Shown: positions 7,632-17,234, numbered from the stretch's first letter. The stretch: DNA of 56,594 bases from an uncultured Bacteroidota bacterium (GCA_937871435.1 CALMQM010000113.1:1-56594), one strand, 5' to 3'. Notes: generated by a model from the letters alone, not told the origin. Numbers and translations are program-made.

Positions 7632-8292
7632 AGATAATTTAATCAAAAACAAACTGGAAGAATCTGAACTTCTTCCGCAGGATTATCGTCCTGATCTGGA
7701 ATCTAAATGGAATATCCTGGATACAGCTTTGAACAGCAATAAAAACAATATTGAATATTTCTCAATATTAAAAATTGGCATTGCTGCTTCAATACTATTC
7801 TTGCTCGGACTTGGCTGGTATCTGAATACCGTGAAAACAATCCGAACAAATAGCGCGGATACACCAATTGTATCTGTTCCGGATCAAAAACCGACGAACA
7901 TAGCTGAGCCTTCTACAGAAACACCGAAACAGAATTTTATCGCGACTCTTCCTAAAGCACACAAAAATTTTCATCAGAAAAAAAAGAAAAGTAATTTACC
8001 TGTGAATGCTCCAACTATTGAGACGCAGGCAATTCTTCCTGACGCAACAACGGAGAATATTCCCGAACCCCAAACTTCAGATCAGCTTGCCGCTACATTA
8101 CAAATGCAAAGCTCAGTGAAGTCAGCCCGATATGTTCAACTTGATTTCGGTACTGAGTCGGGTGAAATATCAAGAACCAGTGCAAATGCGGAACCAACAT
8201 TTCGTGTACGCATCATTTCCACTGTTCCTCCTGAACTGAATTCTACTCCTCAAAATACATCCCGGCCAATTCGTTTGTTCAGCCGGTTCTAA
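7618..8292 (+). CDS. Probable membrane-anchored anti-sigma factor
   Basis: The 224-residue protein has an acidic N-terminal region of about 49 residues, one transmembrane helix at about 50-68 (ILKIGIAASILFLLGLGWYL), and a Thr/Pro/Ser-rich outer region with a Lys stretch (HQKKKKSN). Single-pass topology with a short cytoplasmic head and partnership with an ECF sigma gene is the classical anti-sigma arrangement. I see no recognisable zinc-binding anti-sigma motif (HxxxCxxC), so the assignment rests on context. It overlaps the sigma gene by 14 bases, suggesting translational coupling, and is followed 18 bases later by the barrel-like gene. Confidence 0.65.
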   Translation: MLHAEDNLIKNKLEESELLPQDYRPDLESKWNILDTALNSNKNNIEYFSILKIGIAASILFLLGLGWYLNTVKTIRTNSADTPIVSVPDQKPTNIAEPSTETPKQNFIATLPKAHKNFHQKKKKSNLPVNAPTIETQAILPDATTENIPEPQTSDQLAATLQMQSSVKSARYVQLDFGTESGEISRTSANAEPTFRVRIISTVPPELNSTPQNTSRPIRLFSRF

Positions 8293-8310
8293 CCCTCTAA
8301 ATCTAATATT

Positions 8311-9330
8311 ATGAACTGTAAATTGCTTTTGGCAATAGGGCTGTCCTTTGCCCTTAAAGTTTCAGCCACCGCCGGTGATGAACCGCAAAAGTCTTCTTCG
8401 TTGAACGACACAATTATTTTTTCTCCAATACCAGATTCAAAGGTTCTCATCATCGGACCAGATATGCGTGAAATGCAACGCTACACAAAGCTGGATTCCA
8501 TTAAAGTACTTTTTCTCGGTGATTTGAAAACCGCAAAGGAGCAACATACGTATCCTGAAGGTTCCAGACTCACACATTATTTTGTCCATCCAAACGGGAA
8601 AAGAAGAATCAAAGCTGAAAGTGCCGACTATCAGGAGCCTGAAGTTGATCTCGAAGCAGAGAAAAGATCGATGAGTTTGGAGCTTCCGCCTTTCGCATTT
8701 CTGTTACACGATCTGGAATCGGAAATAGATTGCGAGATTTATCTCAAAGATCCGGCACAAATTTCTCTTCTTGAATCAGTGAGTTTTACAGATGCTGTTA
8801 AATCTCTTGGAGAAAATAAAAAATCGATGCGTAAATTTTCACGTATTGATCTCGAAAAGGAAGGATCTTCCTGGAAACAAAAATTCGAATCAGGAAATGA
8901 TCTGGATTATCTTGAAGTAACTCCTTCATTCGGATTCGGAATGATAGGCGGAGCCTGGAGCCCGATCATCGGAGCGAATATGAGTTTGAGATTTACAAAT
9001 AAATACGGAATACCTTTTTTACGAACTGGTTTGGCAATGTATGGAAGAATGCTCGCGGATTATTCCCATAAGGAATTCAGTAATTTTAACAAAGTTGTGG
9101 AGTATGAAATGAATGTAATGTTGAATGTCGCTGGAAGAAAGGCTTCCAAACCAAGTTGGTTCGGACTTCAGGGAGGATTTTATTCAGCAGAGAAGAACAC
9201 AAGTTTACGCGGAGCATTCAAAGCCGGATTCATTTGTGAAGGCTTTGGAAGTTTTAATTACGGTGTTGACATTATCAAACTAAAAAATAATCAAACCCTT
9301 TTAGGACTCTCCTTACGTTTTCCTTTCTGA
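8311..9330 (+). CDS. Secreted protein with beta-barrel-like C-terminus, third gene of the sigma operon
   Basis: A signal peptide (residues 1-20, ending KVSATA) precedes a charged region of about 180 residues and a glycine-rich C-terminal half (about 208-339) of alternating amphipathic strands: SFGFGMIGGAWSPIIGANMSL, FLRTGLAMYGRML, TLLGLSLRFPF. The final aromatic Phe is the usual recognition feature for BAM-assembled outer membrane proteins. I do not recognise a named family. Being co-transcribed with the sigma and anti-sigma genes suggests it is the sensor or envelope target of that system; this is inference. The barrel would be small (about 6-8 strands). Confidence 0.55.
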   Translation: MNCKLLLAIGLSFALKVSATAGDEPQKSSSLNDTIIFSPIPDSKVLIIGPDMREMQRYTKLDSIKVLFLGDLKTAKEQHTYPEGSRLTHYFVHPNGKRRIKAESADYQEPEVDLEAEKRSMSLELPPFAFLLHDLESEIDCEIYLKDPAQISLLESVSFTDAVKSLGENKKSMRKFSRIDLEKEGSSWKQKFESGNDLDYLEVTPSFGFGMIGGAWSPIIGANMSLRFTNKYGIPFLRTGLAMYGRMLADYSHKEFSNFNKVVEYEMNVMLNVAGRKASKPSWFGLQGGFYSAEKNTSLRGAFKAGFICEGFGSFNYGVDIIKLKNNQTLLGLSLRFPF

Positions 9331-9344
9331 TAAAATGATGAAAT

Positions 9345-9377
9345 GAAAAAGGCATCTTATCCGGATGCCTTTTCTTT
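9345..9377. terminator. Intrinsic terminator after the sigma operon
   Basis: The stem AAAAAGGCATC / GATGCCTTTT with a seven-base loop, followed by a T-rich tract, sits between the converging barrel-like gene and LamG gene. It can act for both strands. Confidence 0.85.
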
Positions 9378-9381
9378 TCTA

Positions 9382-10842
9382 TTAATTTTTGATGAACTTT
9401 TGTAATGTTAAATTTTCTCCGTCATTCATCCGCATAAAATACATTCCGGCCTGCAGTTGATTTAAATCTAAAGTCACACGCTCAGAATTGAGAGATGCTG
9501 AACTTACATTCAAAACAATTCTTCCTGTTTCATCTAAAATTTCTAATTGCACTGCGGTTTTTTCTGATCCTGAGAAAGTAATGTTCAATTGATTCTGAAC
9601 GGGATTGGGAGATAATTCAAATCCGTTCAAGTTTGTTGTTAATGATGATGTATTCAAGGGTGAATTTCCGGTCGTGCCAATTACATATTGCTGACTCAAA
9701 GACGCTGCATTGAAATGAATTGTTCCATTCAGACTACTTGCAGAAGTCGCAGAAGACCAGATACCCCAGTTCCCCACATCATTCGCATTTCTCAGATACA
9801 ATTTCAAATTTGATGGATTACTTTCATCTTGTGAACTGATAATTCCTGCTCCAAGATTGAAATCAAATGTTCCTGTGAATGGATTGGGATTTCCATAATG
9901 ATCCAAAACCCAGTAACCATACACATAATCAACACTCCCCGAAGGTTGTGTGCCGCCAGGTTCGCATTGGATAAAAGTCGCGACGACAGTATCACTTCCT
10001 GTCAGGCTGCCTACATTGACATCCAGACGAATTGTAGCAGGGTCAAAATTAAATGTTGAACAACAGGAGATAACTTTCAATTCACTGCTACCGATTCCGT
10101 ATGGGCCATCTGTATAAACCCATGCAGGCAGAGTAGAGCCAGATAAAGTTCCGTTGTTGTTCATGCCGCTGAAATCTGCAGTACTGTTACCACTTCCTTC
10201 TGAAAATTTCCAATAACCAATAAGATGCTGTGTGGGTCCGGTAAAAGACAGTCGCATATCTTCTCGGATGGCAGTGATTGGCAACTGAACATTGAACACT
10301 TTCACTTCGTCGATATTCCCATAGAAATTGAAATATGTCTGATCCCATGGTGCAGAACCGATAATGAAATTGGTAGTTCCGGTATTTCCAATCGGAGTAC
10401 TTCCTACAGAGGTAGAGAATACTTCATTTCCGTTGATATATCCTTTCATTGTTCCATTCACCAGAAAGCTGAATGCAACATGTGTCCATTCATTGGAGTT
10501 AATTTGTCCGGCACGGAAAAAAGTGAGTAAACCGCTGGTGTCTTTTATTTCACAGTACAATTTGTTGCTGTCAATTGCCAACTCGTAGCCTGAATTTGTA
10601 AAAGGATCAATGTTACCGGCAATTTTCTGATTCAGAGAAGCATCAAATGGATAGATCCAGGCTTCAACAGTAACTCCGGTTTCCGGATGTAAAGCAATTG
10701 CGGGACCACAATCAATGTATGAATTGAAGCCTGCGAAATTGAGGAGATGATCACATGGCACTGCTTTTAATATGCTTGGAGAAAGCTGAAGCAGCGAAAT
10801 CAATAAACAAAACAAGAGGGAGAATTTGTTTCTATGTTTCAT
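9382..10842 (-). CDS. Secreted LamG/concanavalin-fold protein with T9SS sorting domain
   Basis: After a signal peptide of about 27 residues, residues 33-215 form a LamG/jelly-roll domain: LNFAGFNSYIDCG, VTVEAWIYPFDA, NEWTHVAFSFLVNGTMKGYINGNEV and NIDEVKVFNVQL are the standard strand motifs. A beta-rich middle follows (STFNFDPATIRLDV) with several cysteines. The last 75 residues are a T9SS type A domain (ELSPNPVQNQLNITF). LamG domains bind glycans or proteins at the cell surface; no catalytic residues are seen. It starts 11 bases after the stop of the cytochrome/monooxygenase-like gene, so the two are probably one operon. Confidence 0.88.
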   Translation of the reverse strand: MKHRNKFSLLFCLLISLLQLSPSILKAVPCDHLLNFAGFNSYIDCGPAIALHPETGVTVEAWIYPFDASLNQKIAGNIDPFTNSGYELAIDSNKLYCEIKDTSGLLTFFRAGQINSNEWTHVAFSFLVNGTMKGYINGNEVFSTSVGSTPIGNTGTTNFIIGSAPWDQTYFNFYGNIDEVKVFNVQLPITAIREDMRLSFTGPTQHLIGYWKFSEGSGNSTADFSGMNNNGTLSGSTLPAWVYTDGPYGIGSSELKVISCCSTFNFDPATIRLDVNVGSLTGSDTVVATFIQCEPGGTQPSGSVDYVYGYWVLDHYGNPNPFTGTFDFNLGAGIISSQDESNPSNLKLYLRNANDVGNWGIWSSATSASSLNGTIHFNAASLSQQYVIGTTGNSPLNTSSLTTNLNGFELSPNPVQNQLNITFSGSEKTAVQLEILDETGRIVLNVSSASLNSERVTLDLNQLQAGMYFMRMNDGENLTLQKFIKN

Positions 10843-10853
10843 GTGTTTTCAGA

Positions 10854-12410
10854 TCAGTGTGTGATAATTAATTTTTTTGTGAGTGAATGTGAACCTGATT
10901 TCAGTTGAAAGAAATATTCACCGGAGGGAAAATCAGTTGTATTAATCCATTGACTTTGATAACCTGCGGGAACCGTACGTCGTGCACTATTCCAGATTTG
11001 TGCACCTTTTAGATCAATCAAAGAAAATTCCAGCTCTGAAGCAATCGGCAAATAATAATCAGCGCGTGACTGATTGATCGATGGGTTCGGATAAGGAGTA
11101 TACAACTGTGGTGTGGAAACGATAGCATTGTAAACAACACCTGGAACAGAAGCAACTACGTTCGTGTCTAAGATCACATTTTCATCGCCGGGCAGGTAAT
11201 AAGTATAACTGAAAAAAACCAGCATCATTTCGTCTGTCGTAGCTTCACCTACATAAACAGGTTGAGGCGGATTATTCGGATTTTCCGGATTGTTTATCGT
11301 GTTGTCATAAAAAGCACTTGAATACAGTGTAGTCCCATTTGGAATTTTCAACAATCTTGGAAAATGATACATTCCTTGCCAGTGAAAATCCCATTCCGGA
11401 ATGTCAATGAACGGAATGGTGTCATTCGCTGGTGTTACACCGTAACTCCGGATACTTCTTCCGATCAGATGCATGTGTGGTCCGACAGCCAATGCTGTAA
11501 TATCAAATCCTACCTGATAATGCGCGGTGAAAGTTCTTGTTTGATTCGCCGGAATAAACAGCGGTCCGTTATCAAGAGCATAGTGATTCAAGGGTGCATC
11601 AATGGAAACCTCTCGCTGGAAATTAGACGTGAGCTGGAACCGTATTTGTGTACTGTCCACCTGATTCACTATACCACGAGGATAGTGAATTTGTAAAATG
11701 ATGCTGCTGTTTGCATCCATACCAATGCCCATTCCATTCGGAAGATATTCTGCTTCCTGTCCGGGCACCCACACTCCGATCAATTTGGAATAAGCTGATC
11801 CTGTTCCTCCGAAATTGGTGTAGCCCGGTTGTGGATCAGCTGCATCAAGTTGAGCCGGAACAGATGAAGTGTCTGAATAAATTAACACATGATGCACAAC
11901 AGATCTGTTGCCCGGAATAGCTTCCAGTGCAGTAATGTACTTATGCAAGGAAATTCCGGTTGGCAAAACAAAACAACGATACAAATCGGTGTTGGGTGTA
12001 TTCACTGTGTATGGAGGAATCTGTACAATGAGGTCGGGATTTGTCAGTTGAGCAATTCCGGAGAATACCGGAGCTGAAGGTTCCTGCAAACTGTCGCCCC
12101 GTGGTGTGCCATTGTTCATCCAGGCATTGATTTCATTAACTTCCTGTACTGACAATACACGTTGATGTGCAAAACCGGAATAATTTTCATCCGGCGGCCA
12201 TGGCGGCATTGATTTATCATTCACAGCATCTACAATGTCCGATGCATTGTCAACCGCATCCTGATAACTCATCAGAGTGAATGGTGCAATACCATTGGCA
12301 TTGTGACATTTTGAACAGTTGCTGTAAATGATATTTGCAACAGATCCCGACCAGGTTTGAGCCTGAGAGAGGAATGGCAGAAAGAGTAGAGGGAGTAATT
12401 TTTTAATCAT
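10854..12410 (-). CDS. Secreted cytochrome c / type II copper monooxygenase-like protein with T9SS domain
   Basis: The 518-residue protein has an 18-residue signal peptide and then a c-type heme motif, Cys-Ser-Lys-Cys-His, in a segment that also contains MPPWPPD, typical of planctomycete/Bacteroidota cytochrome domains. Residues about 160-430 look like the PHM-type copper fold: VVHHVLIY (His pair of the first copper site), ILQIHYPRG, GPHMHLIGRSI and DFHWQGMYHF supply the candidate His/Met ligands. A T9SS type A domain ends the protein. PHM enzymes hydroxylate peptide glycine or small organics using copper and a reductant; here a fused heme domain could deliver electrons. The true substrate is unknown. 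The ATG at 12410 is chosen because it begins the signal peptide (MIKKLLPLLFLPF). Confidence 0.8.
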   Translation of the reverse strand: MIKKLLPLLFLPFLSQAQTWSGSVANIIYSNCSKCHNANGIAPFTLMSYQDAVDNASDIVDAVNDKSMPPWPPDENYSGFAHQRVLSVQEVNEINAWMNNGTPRGDSLQEPSAPVFSGIAQLTNPDLIVQIPPYTVNTPNTDLYRCFVLPTGISLHKYITALEAIPGNRSVVHHVLIYSDTSSVPAQLDAADPQPGYTNFGGTGSAYSKLIGVWVPGQEAEYLPNGMGIGMDANSSIILQIHYPRGIVNQVDSTQIRFQLTSNFQREVSIDAPLNHYALDNGPLFIPANQTRTFTAHYQVGFDITALAVGPHMHLIGRSIRSYGVTPANDTIPFIDIPEWDFHWQGMYHFPRLLKIPNGTTLYSSAFYDNTINNPENPNNPPQPVYVGEATTDEMMLVFFSYTYYLPGDENVILDTNVVASVPGVVYNAIVSTPQLYTPYPNPSINQSRADYYLPIASELEFSLIDLKGAQIWNSARRTVPAGYQSQWINTTDFPSGEYFFQLKSGSHSLTKKLIITH

Positions 12411-12528
12411 GCGAATAGGTCTTGGCTCGAAAATAAGAAGAAATTTTCTTAGTTTGAAGAAAGCCTTGGTAAAATACAACAAGCTGTATGCTTGTATTTA
12501 AAGCATATCAACTAAGGTCGGAAGGATA

Positions 12529-13428
12529 TCAGAAAAGTTCTGCAAGCATGCAGCGCGCTCCACCACCACCCAATGTTTCAATTGCTTCAATATCGCAATG
12601 TAACAATGTACAGGTTTTCCTCATCGTTGTTTTTTGTTCAGTTGTGAAGTGATGATAGGCATTGGATGACATAATTAAAAAATGCTCACCTGTATTGTTT
12701 TGCAATGCAAGACAATTTCCACAGAAATGATTCATCTGATCGAAACTTATATCAAGTATTTCTCCCTGATTTTTATGCAGTGATTGTATAACAGATTGTT
12801 TTTCGCTTTCATCCGGAATCGAGGCAGAACAAATAATTGCAAATGAATCCGCGATGGTTAACAGTACATTCGTATGATAGATTGCCTGCTTGTTCTGATC
12901 CGCGGCATGAAAACAGATCAGCTCAAAGCTCATTTCTTTTGCCCATTCTTCCAATGCGGATTTGTTCGTACGTTGTGAAAGGGCAGCATACGCGATTTTA
13001 TTCCTGTGATCCAATACCAAACTTCCGGTTCCTTCCAGATATTGATCCTTTTTCTCAAACGCTGAAAAATCGATACAATTCGGATAATAAATTGAAAGTT
13101 GACGGATGATTTCCTGTCTTCTTTCCAGCCTCCGGTTTTCGGCTTTCATCGGATATAAAACGATTCTGCCACCAGAATGAGTGGAAAACCAATTGTTCGG
13201 AAATATCGCATCAGGGGTATTCAGTTGGTCCGTCTGATTATATACCACCACCTCAATTCCATGCGACGTAAGTATGTTTTTCAGGTTGGAAAATTCTTCA
13301 TTGACTTGTTCCTGCGTAAAATTGAAACCTGTTTGTTCTTTTTGAAAATAATTATCTTCTGCTGTTTCCGGATTGGAAATAAAATTTCTTGGTGCAACCA
13401 TCAGCACTTTACCGGCAAGACTATTCAT
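12529..13428 (-). CDS. ctlX: Citrulline utilization hydrolase CtlX-type amidinohydrolase
   Basis: This 299-residue cytoplasmic protein carries the guanidine-modifying-enzyme (pentein) fold. Markers are VLMVAPRNFISNPETAEDN near the start, DAIFPNNWFSTH, LEGTGSLVLDH (acid/base region), YHTNVLLTI with the catalytic His, and GGGGARCMLAELF near the end with the nucleophile Cys293. These segments match the CtlX subgroup that hydrolyses citrulline-type ureido or amidino compounds in Bacteroidota. It is a single gene on the minus strand between two T9SS genes with no arginine-pathway neighbours, so it is probably expressed independently. Confidence 0.85.
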   Translation of the reverse strand: MNSLAGKVLMVAPRNFISNPETAEDNYFQKEQTGFNFTQEQVNEEFSNLKNILTSHGIEVVVYNQTDQLNTPDAIFPNNWFSTHSGGRIVLYPMKAENRRLERRQEIIRQLSIYYPNCIDFSAFEKKDQYLEGTGSLVLDHRNKIAYAALSQRTNKSALEEWAKEMSFELICFHAADQNKQAIYHTNVLLTIADSFAIICSASIPDESEKQSVIQSLHKNQGEILDISFDQMNHFCGNCLALQNNTGEHFLIMSSNAYHHFTTEQKTTMRKTCTLLHCDIEAIETLGGGGARCMLAELF

Positions 13429-13535
13429 GGCGCATTATATTATTTAAATGTAATTACAGGAATAGAGAATCTTGAGTTGAAAAGAAAAATGATTCAAATT
13501 TTTTCCGGGATGTGAGTGTTCATTTTGCATCAAGA

Positions 13536-16500
13536 TTATTGTGCCAGCTTGATAATCTTGTAGGCATACTGAGCGGATTCATCGTTGATTTTTAAACAAT
13601 ACATTCCTTCAGCAAAATCATGCAATTCAAGTTGAATATCCTGAGTGTTAATGATATTTCTAGTATAAATCAAATTGCCTGCTATTGAATAAACAGATAC
13701 ATTCCAGGTTCCACTACCAATCTTCATTTTGTGAATGTTGATTGTATTCACAAATGGATTTGGAGAAATACCGTAATGCTGAAAAAGCAGATCTTCAATT
13801 CCGGATACATCAACGTGTAAGGGACTTGATTCTGCAGTACATCCGTTTGCGTCTGTAACCTGTACATAATAATCTCCACTGCTTAACACAGTATAGGAGG
13901 AACTGTCGGCACCGGCAATAATTCCGGATTGAACATTAAACCATTGATAGGTAACCGCCGGAGTAGAAGTGAGTGTATTTCCAACCTGACTTACTACGGG
14001 AATAGCGGCAGATTGAACCTGGATGTAATTCACAATGGAACGGGTTTTCATACAGGTTCCGTTGTTCACAGTCAAGGTTACCGGAAAAGTTCCGGAAGAT
14101 GCATAACAGATGTTCGATGGAGTTGCAGTTGTATCGGTCGCGGGTGATCCTCCGGAAAAGAACCATGACAAAGAAGAAATTGTTCCCGCCGTCAGATTGC
14201 TGAATGATGTACATTCTCCGGTACACAAAAGTGAATCAACTGATGTAAACAATACTTCGGGTGAAGGAAGCATGGTTACCGCCAATGTTTGTTCCAATGT
14301 ATCACTGCCGGCTCCGTTGTTCACGATCAAGGTTACAGGATAATTCCCCGGCTCTACAAAACAAAACGGATCCGGACTGGAACCGGATTGCAGAGCATTC
14401 ACTGCACCCGGACAAGACCACGACCATTGTATCGGACTGCCTTGTGACAAATCAGAAACAGAAACACAACTTGTATCACAGCCTTCCGACAATCCATTGA
14501 TATTAAAATTCGCAACCGGACCGCTTAGATTGACGGTAGTTGAAGTGGCACTGCATCCATTGCTGTCGGTCGTCACTACATAATAGTCGGCGCCGGAAGA
14601 AGCTGTGAATGTACTTTGTGTGGCTCCGGGAATCAATCCATTTTGTACACTGTACCATTGATACGACTGAGCAGCAGAAGAAGTAAGCTGGTTCCCATTT
14701 ACCGTAATTGTTGGAACAATGGGTGTATGCACTTCGATATATGAAGTGATTGTTCTGCTTGAACTACAGGAACCATTGTTCACTGTAAGTGTGACAGAAT
14801 AATTTCCATCATTTGCATAACACACAGAAGAAGGATTGTTGTTTGATGAGGAGCCGGGATTTCCTCCCTGGAATGACCAGTCACTTGAGCTGATACTTCC
14901 TGAAGTCTGATTTAGAAAACTGATACATTCTCCTTCACACAATGCAGTATCGCTTGCACTAAATGCAACAGTTGGCCTTGGCAATACATTCACCTGAATT
15001 TGTTGTGATGTGGAACTTGAACCAATTCCGTTACTCACAGTGAGCGTCACAGTATATGTACCTGAAGCTGTAAAACAGAATGGGGCAGGAGTACTTCCTG
15101 TTTGTGAAGGATTGATTGCAGCCGGACAAGACCACGACCATTGACTTGGATTGCCGGTTGAATTATCGCTTAACTGAACACAAGAAGTATCACACGCGGT
15201 CGAATTTGATACAACAGATATGGATGCTGTCGGACCGGCAACATGGCTCACTCCTGATTGTCCCTGACATCCATTCATATCGGTGGTTACAACATAATAA
15301 TCTCCGGGCTGTGTAACAGTATAACTAACCTGGGTGGCTCCCGGAATAAGTCCGTTTTGTACACTGTACCACTGATAACTTTGTGCAGTGGATGAGGAAA
15401 GAATATTTCCATTGACACTAATTGTTGGTGTAGAAGGACTATTTACAGTAATATAATTCGTTCGTGTTGCACTCGCGGAACAAATTCCATTGCTTGATGA
15501 AAGTGTGACGCTATAATTTCCCGAAGTAGAATAACAAATCGATGGAGGAGTAGAGGCGTTGGAAGTGGATGGAGAACCTCCGGGAAAATTCCACATCTGC
15601 GAGGAAACTGTTCCGGTGCTCTGGTTGTTGAATGAAATGCAGTCACCCTGACAAAGAACAGAGTCAGTAGTTGAAAACTGAACATGTGGTCTCGATGTAA
15701 CTGTGACAGCTATATTATTGGTGACAGAATTTGAGCCGTTGGAATTACTCACAGTCAACGTAATCGGGAAAGTACCTGAACTTACAAAACACAAAGGTGC
15801 AGGACTGGACGAGACTTGAGGTGAATTGATCGCGTTCGGCGACGACCAGGTCCATGTCGAAGGATTTCCGGTGGAAGCATCACTCAAGGAAACACAAGCT
15901 GTGTCGCAGGAGTTAGAAGGAACTGAGCTCGTAAATACGGCAACAGGTTGAGTGGTTGAAGGAACTGACAACTCAATGTCATCTATGGCGAAGGAAGGAT
16001 CATTGCCAATTCCATCATCGTTATTCATCCAGCGAATAGCCAGTCTGAAATTGGGAATATTTTCGCAGATATTTGGAAGAATGGAAGAGAAAGAAGTCCA
16101 CAATCCCTGAGGCTGACAAGTGAAAGGAGTTTTAGGAGTGTTAGTAAATCCAAGCCAGCTTGCTCCTCCATCAATACTGAATTCAATTATTGCATCATCA
16201 AGAGAATTTTGTCCGAGTTCAATGTATTTGAAATGAAGAGAAATATTTGTTTTACCTACAGTACTTATCAGAGGAGAGATTGCTCTTTTATTCGTCGTCG
16301 GATCTTCACCTGAAATTGAAGAAGGTCCTGCATTATAAGCTGCTCCACAATCACCGGTCGGACAGGTAATGCAAATTGAACAGGGAACACTTCCGACATG
16401 AAGTGTCGCATTGTTTCCGCAGGAAGCGCCGCAAGAACCTACAGCTTCTCCGTTTTCCGAACAACTTACAAACCACTGATTCGCAAAAGCACCCGGTGGA

Positions 16501-16661
16501 GTGACATCAACTACTGACCAACTTCCATTGATACCGGTGTATGTATCAGCATTGCAATTGTCAGTACAGCCATTATTAAAATCTTCCGACCAGATAATGG
16601 TTTGTCCATGTGAAACAAATGGGAATAAGAGTATTAGAATAGCTATCCGGATCGTAGGCAT
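13536..16661 (-). CDS. Giant secreted protein with six PKD domains in three repeated modules and T9SS domain
   Basis: The 1041-residue protein has a signal peptide (ending SHGQ) and an N-terminal jelly-roll-like region with a Cys-rich segment (CTDNCNADT, CGASCGN) and FAIDDIELS near residue 225. Then comes a module of PKD, PKD and an Ig-like domain (PTISVNGN..., YQWYSVQNGLIPGAT, VVTTDMNGC), repeated three times at about 237-residue intervals. It ends with a T9SS type A domain (GISPNPFVNTINI). PKD and Ig-like domains act as adhesive spacers; no catalytic site is seen. The start at 16661 is favoured by the signal peptide and by the promoter at 16679-16709, which overlaps the longer frame to 16733. 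Confidence 0.88.
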   Translation of the reverse strand: MPTIRIAILILLFPFVSHGQTIIWSEDFNNGCTDNCNADTYTGINGSWSVVDVTPPGAFANQWFVSCSENGEAVGSCGASCGNNATLHVGSVPCSICITCPTGDCGAAYNAGPSSISGEDPTTNKRAISPLISTVGKTNISLHFKYIELGQNSLDDAIIEFSIDGGASWLGFTNTPKTPFTCQPQGLWTSFSSILPNICENIPNFRLAIRWMNNDDGIGNDPSFAIDDIELSVPSTTQPVAVFTSSVPSNSCDTACVSLSDASTGNPSTWTWSSPNAINSPQVSSSPAPLCFVSSGTFPITLTVSNSNGSNSVTNNIAVTVTSRPHVQFSTTDSVLCQGDCISFNNQSTGTVSSQMWNFPGGSPSTSNASTPPSICYSTSGNYSVTLSSSNGICSASATRTNYITVNSPSTPTISVNGNILSSSTAQSYQWYSVQNGLIPGATQVSYTVTQPGDYYVVTTDMNGCQGQSGVSHVAGPTASISVVSNSTACDTSCVQLSDNSTGNPSQWSWSCPAAINPSQTGSTPAPFCFTASGTYTVTLTVSNGIGSSSTSQQIQVNVLPRPTVAFSASDTALCEGECISFLNQTSGSISSSDWSFQGGNPGSSSNNNPSSVCYANDGNYSVTLTVNNGSCSSSRTITSYIEVHTPIVPTITVNGNQLTSSAAQSYQWYSVQNGLIPGATQSTFTASSGADYYVVTTDSNGCSATSTTVNLSGPVANFNINGLSEGCDTSCVSVSDLSQGSPIQWSWSCPGAVNALQSGSSPDPFCFVEPGNYPVTLIVNNGAGSDTLEQTLAVTMLPSPEVLFTSVDSLLCTGECTSFSNLTAGTISSLSWFFSGGSPATDTTATPSNICYASSGTFPVTLTVNNGTCMKTRSIVNYIQVQSAAIPVVSQVGNTLTSTPAVTYQWFNVQSGIIAGADSSSYTVLSSGDYYVQVTDANGCTAESSPLHVDVSGIEDLLFQHYGISPNPFVNTINIHKMKIGSGTWNVSVYSIAGNLIYTRNIINTQDIQLELHDFAEGMYCLKINDESAQYAYKIIKLAQ

Positions 16662-16678
16662 AGAATTAGTTGAATTTT

Positions 16679-16709
16679 CAAATTTAACCAATTCGCTGAA
16701 TTTTACCAA
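16679..16709 (-). promoter_or_regulatory. Promoter of the PKD protein gene
   Basis: On the minus strand TTG (16709-16707), 20 bases, then TAAATTTG (16686-16679), a perfect TAnnTTTG box at standard spacing. The expected transcript would start near 16672, about 11 bases before the ATG. Confidence 0.6.
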
Positions 16710-17002
16710 TGTGTACAGGAAGCTAAAAAGCATGACAGTTGCTTGGATTTTGTCATGAATAACTGCTATAAAATGTAAGATATTTCTTAACTATTGAAGA
16801 ATTTACATTCGGAATTCTGTTTCAGACTTAATGAAAGAGGGAAGCAGAAATTCATTAAGCGGATTGTTTCGGTTTTGCATTTTAAGTCAGTTGCTTATCG
16901 GATATTTTAAAAAATGTGGATGAAATCTTACAATGTAAGATTGGAAGGGTTATCCATACACGCGTATTGCTCTTTCGTTGTATTCTTAGAAAAAATAAAA
17001 CG

Positions 17003-17179
17003 ATGAAAAGCGAACCCGTAGTAACCTACAATCATATGGAGGAGGATGATCAGGGGCAACTTTCTGAAAATTTTCAGGATGCGAAAGCGGAGATCCCTAT
17101 CAGTCTTTATATGATTCTTATTGTTGATGCCATCCTTGTTTCAGCAATCGTATTTTTCACCTTTACGGTGATTTTTTAA
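17003..17179 (+). CDS. Small single-pass membrane protein, 58 residues
   Basis: From the ATG at 17003 the protein has an acidic soluble head (MEEDDQGQLSENFQDAK) and one C-terminal transmembrane helix (ISLYMILIVDAILVSAIVFFTF) ending right at the C-terminus. I do not recognise a family. The longer in-frame start at 16916 adds a Cys/Arg-rich stretch with no signal features and is rejected. It is monocistronic, followed 26 bases later by a strong terminator. A clear acidic head, single helix and terminator make a real gene likely, but no homology was checked. Confidence 0.55.
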   Translation: MKSEPVVTYNHMEEDDQGQLSENFQDAKAEIPISLYMILIVDAILVSAIVFFTFTVIF

Positions 17180-17205
17180 AACACACCAACGCACAATTCA
17201 TTGAA

Positions 17206-17234
17206 GAGCCCGGGTAATTCCGGGCTTTTTGTTT
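17206..17234 (+). terminator. Intrinsic terminator after the small membrane protein
   Basis: The stem AGCCCGG / CCGGGCT (17207-17213 with 17220-17226) has a six-base loop and is followed by TTTTGTTTT. Confidence 0.9.

Noticed and set aside
16916-17002. N-terminal extension of the small membrane protein
   Set aside because: The extra 29 codons are Cys/Arg-rich without a signal feature; the ATG at 17003 gives a coherent 58-residue membrane protein.
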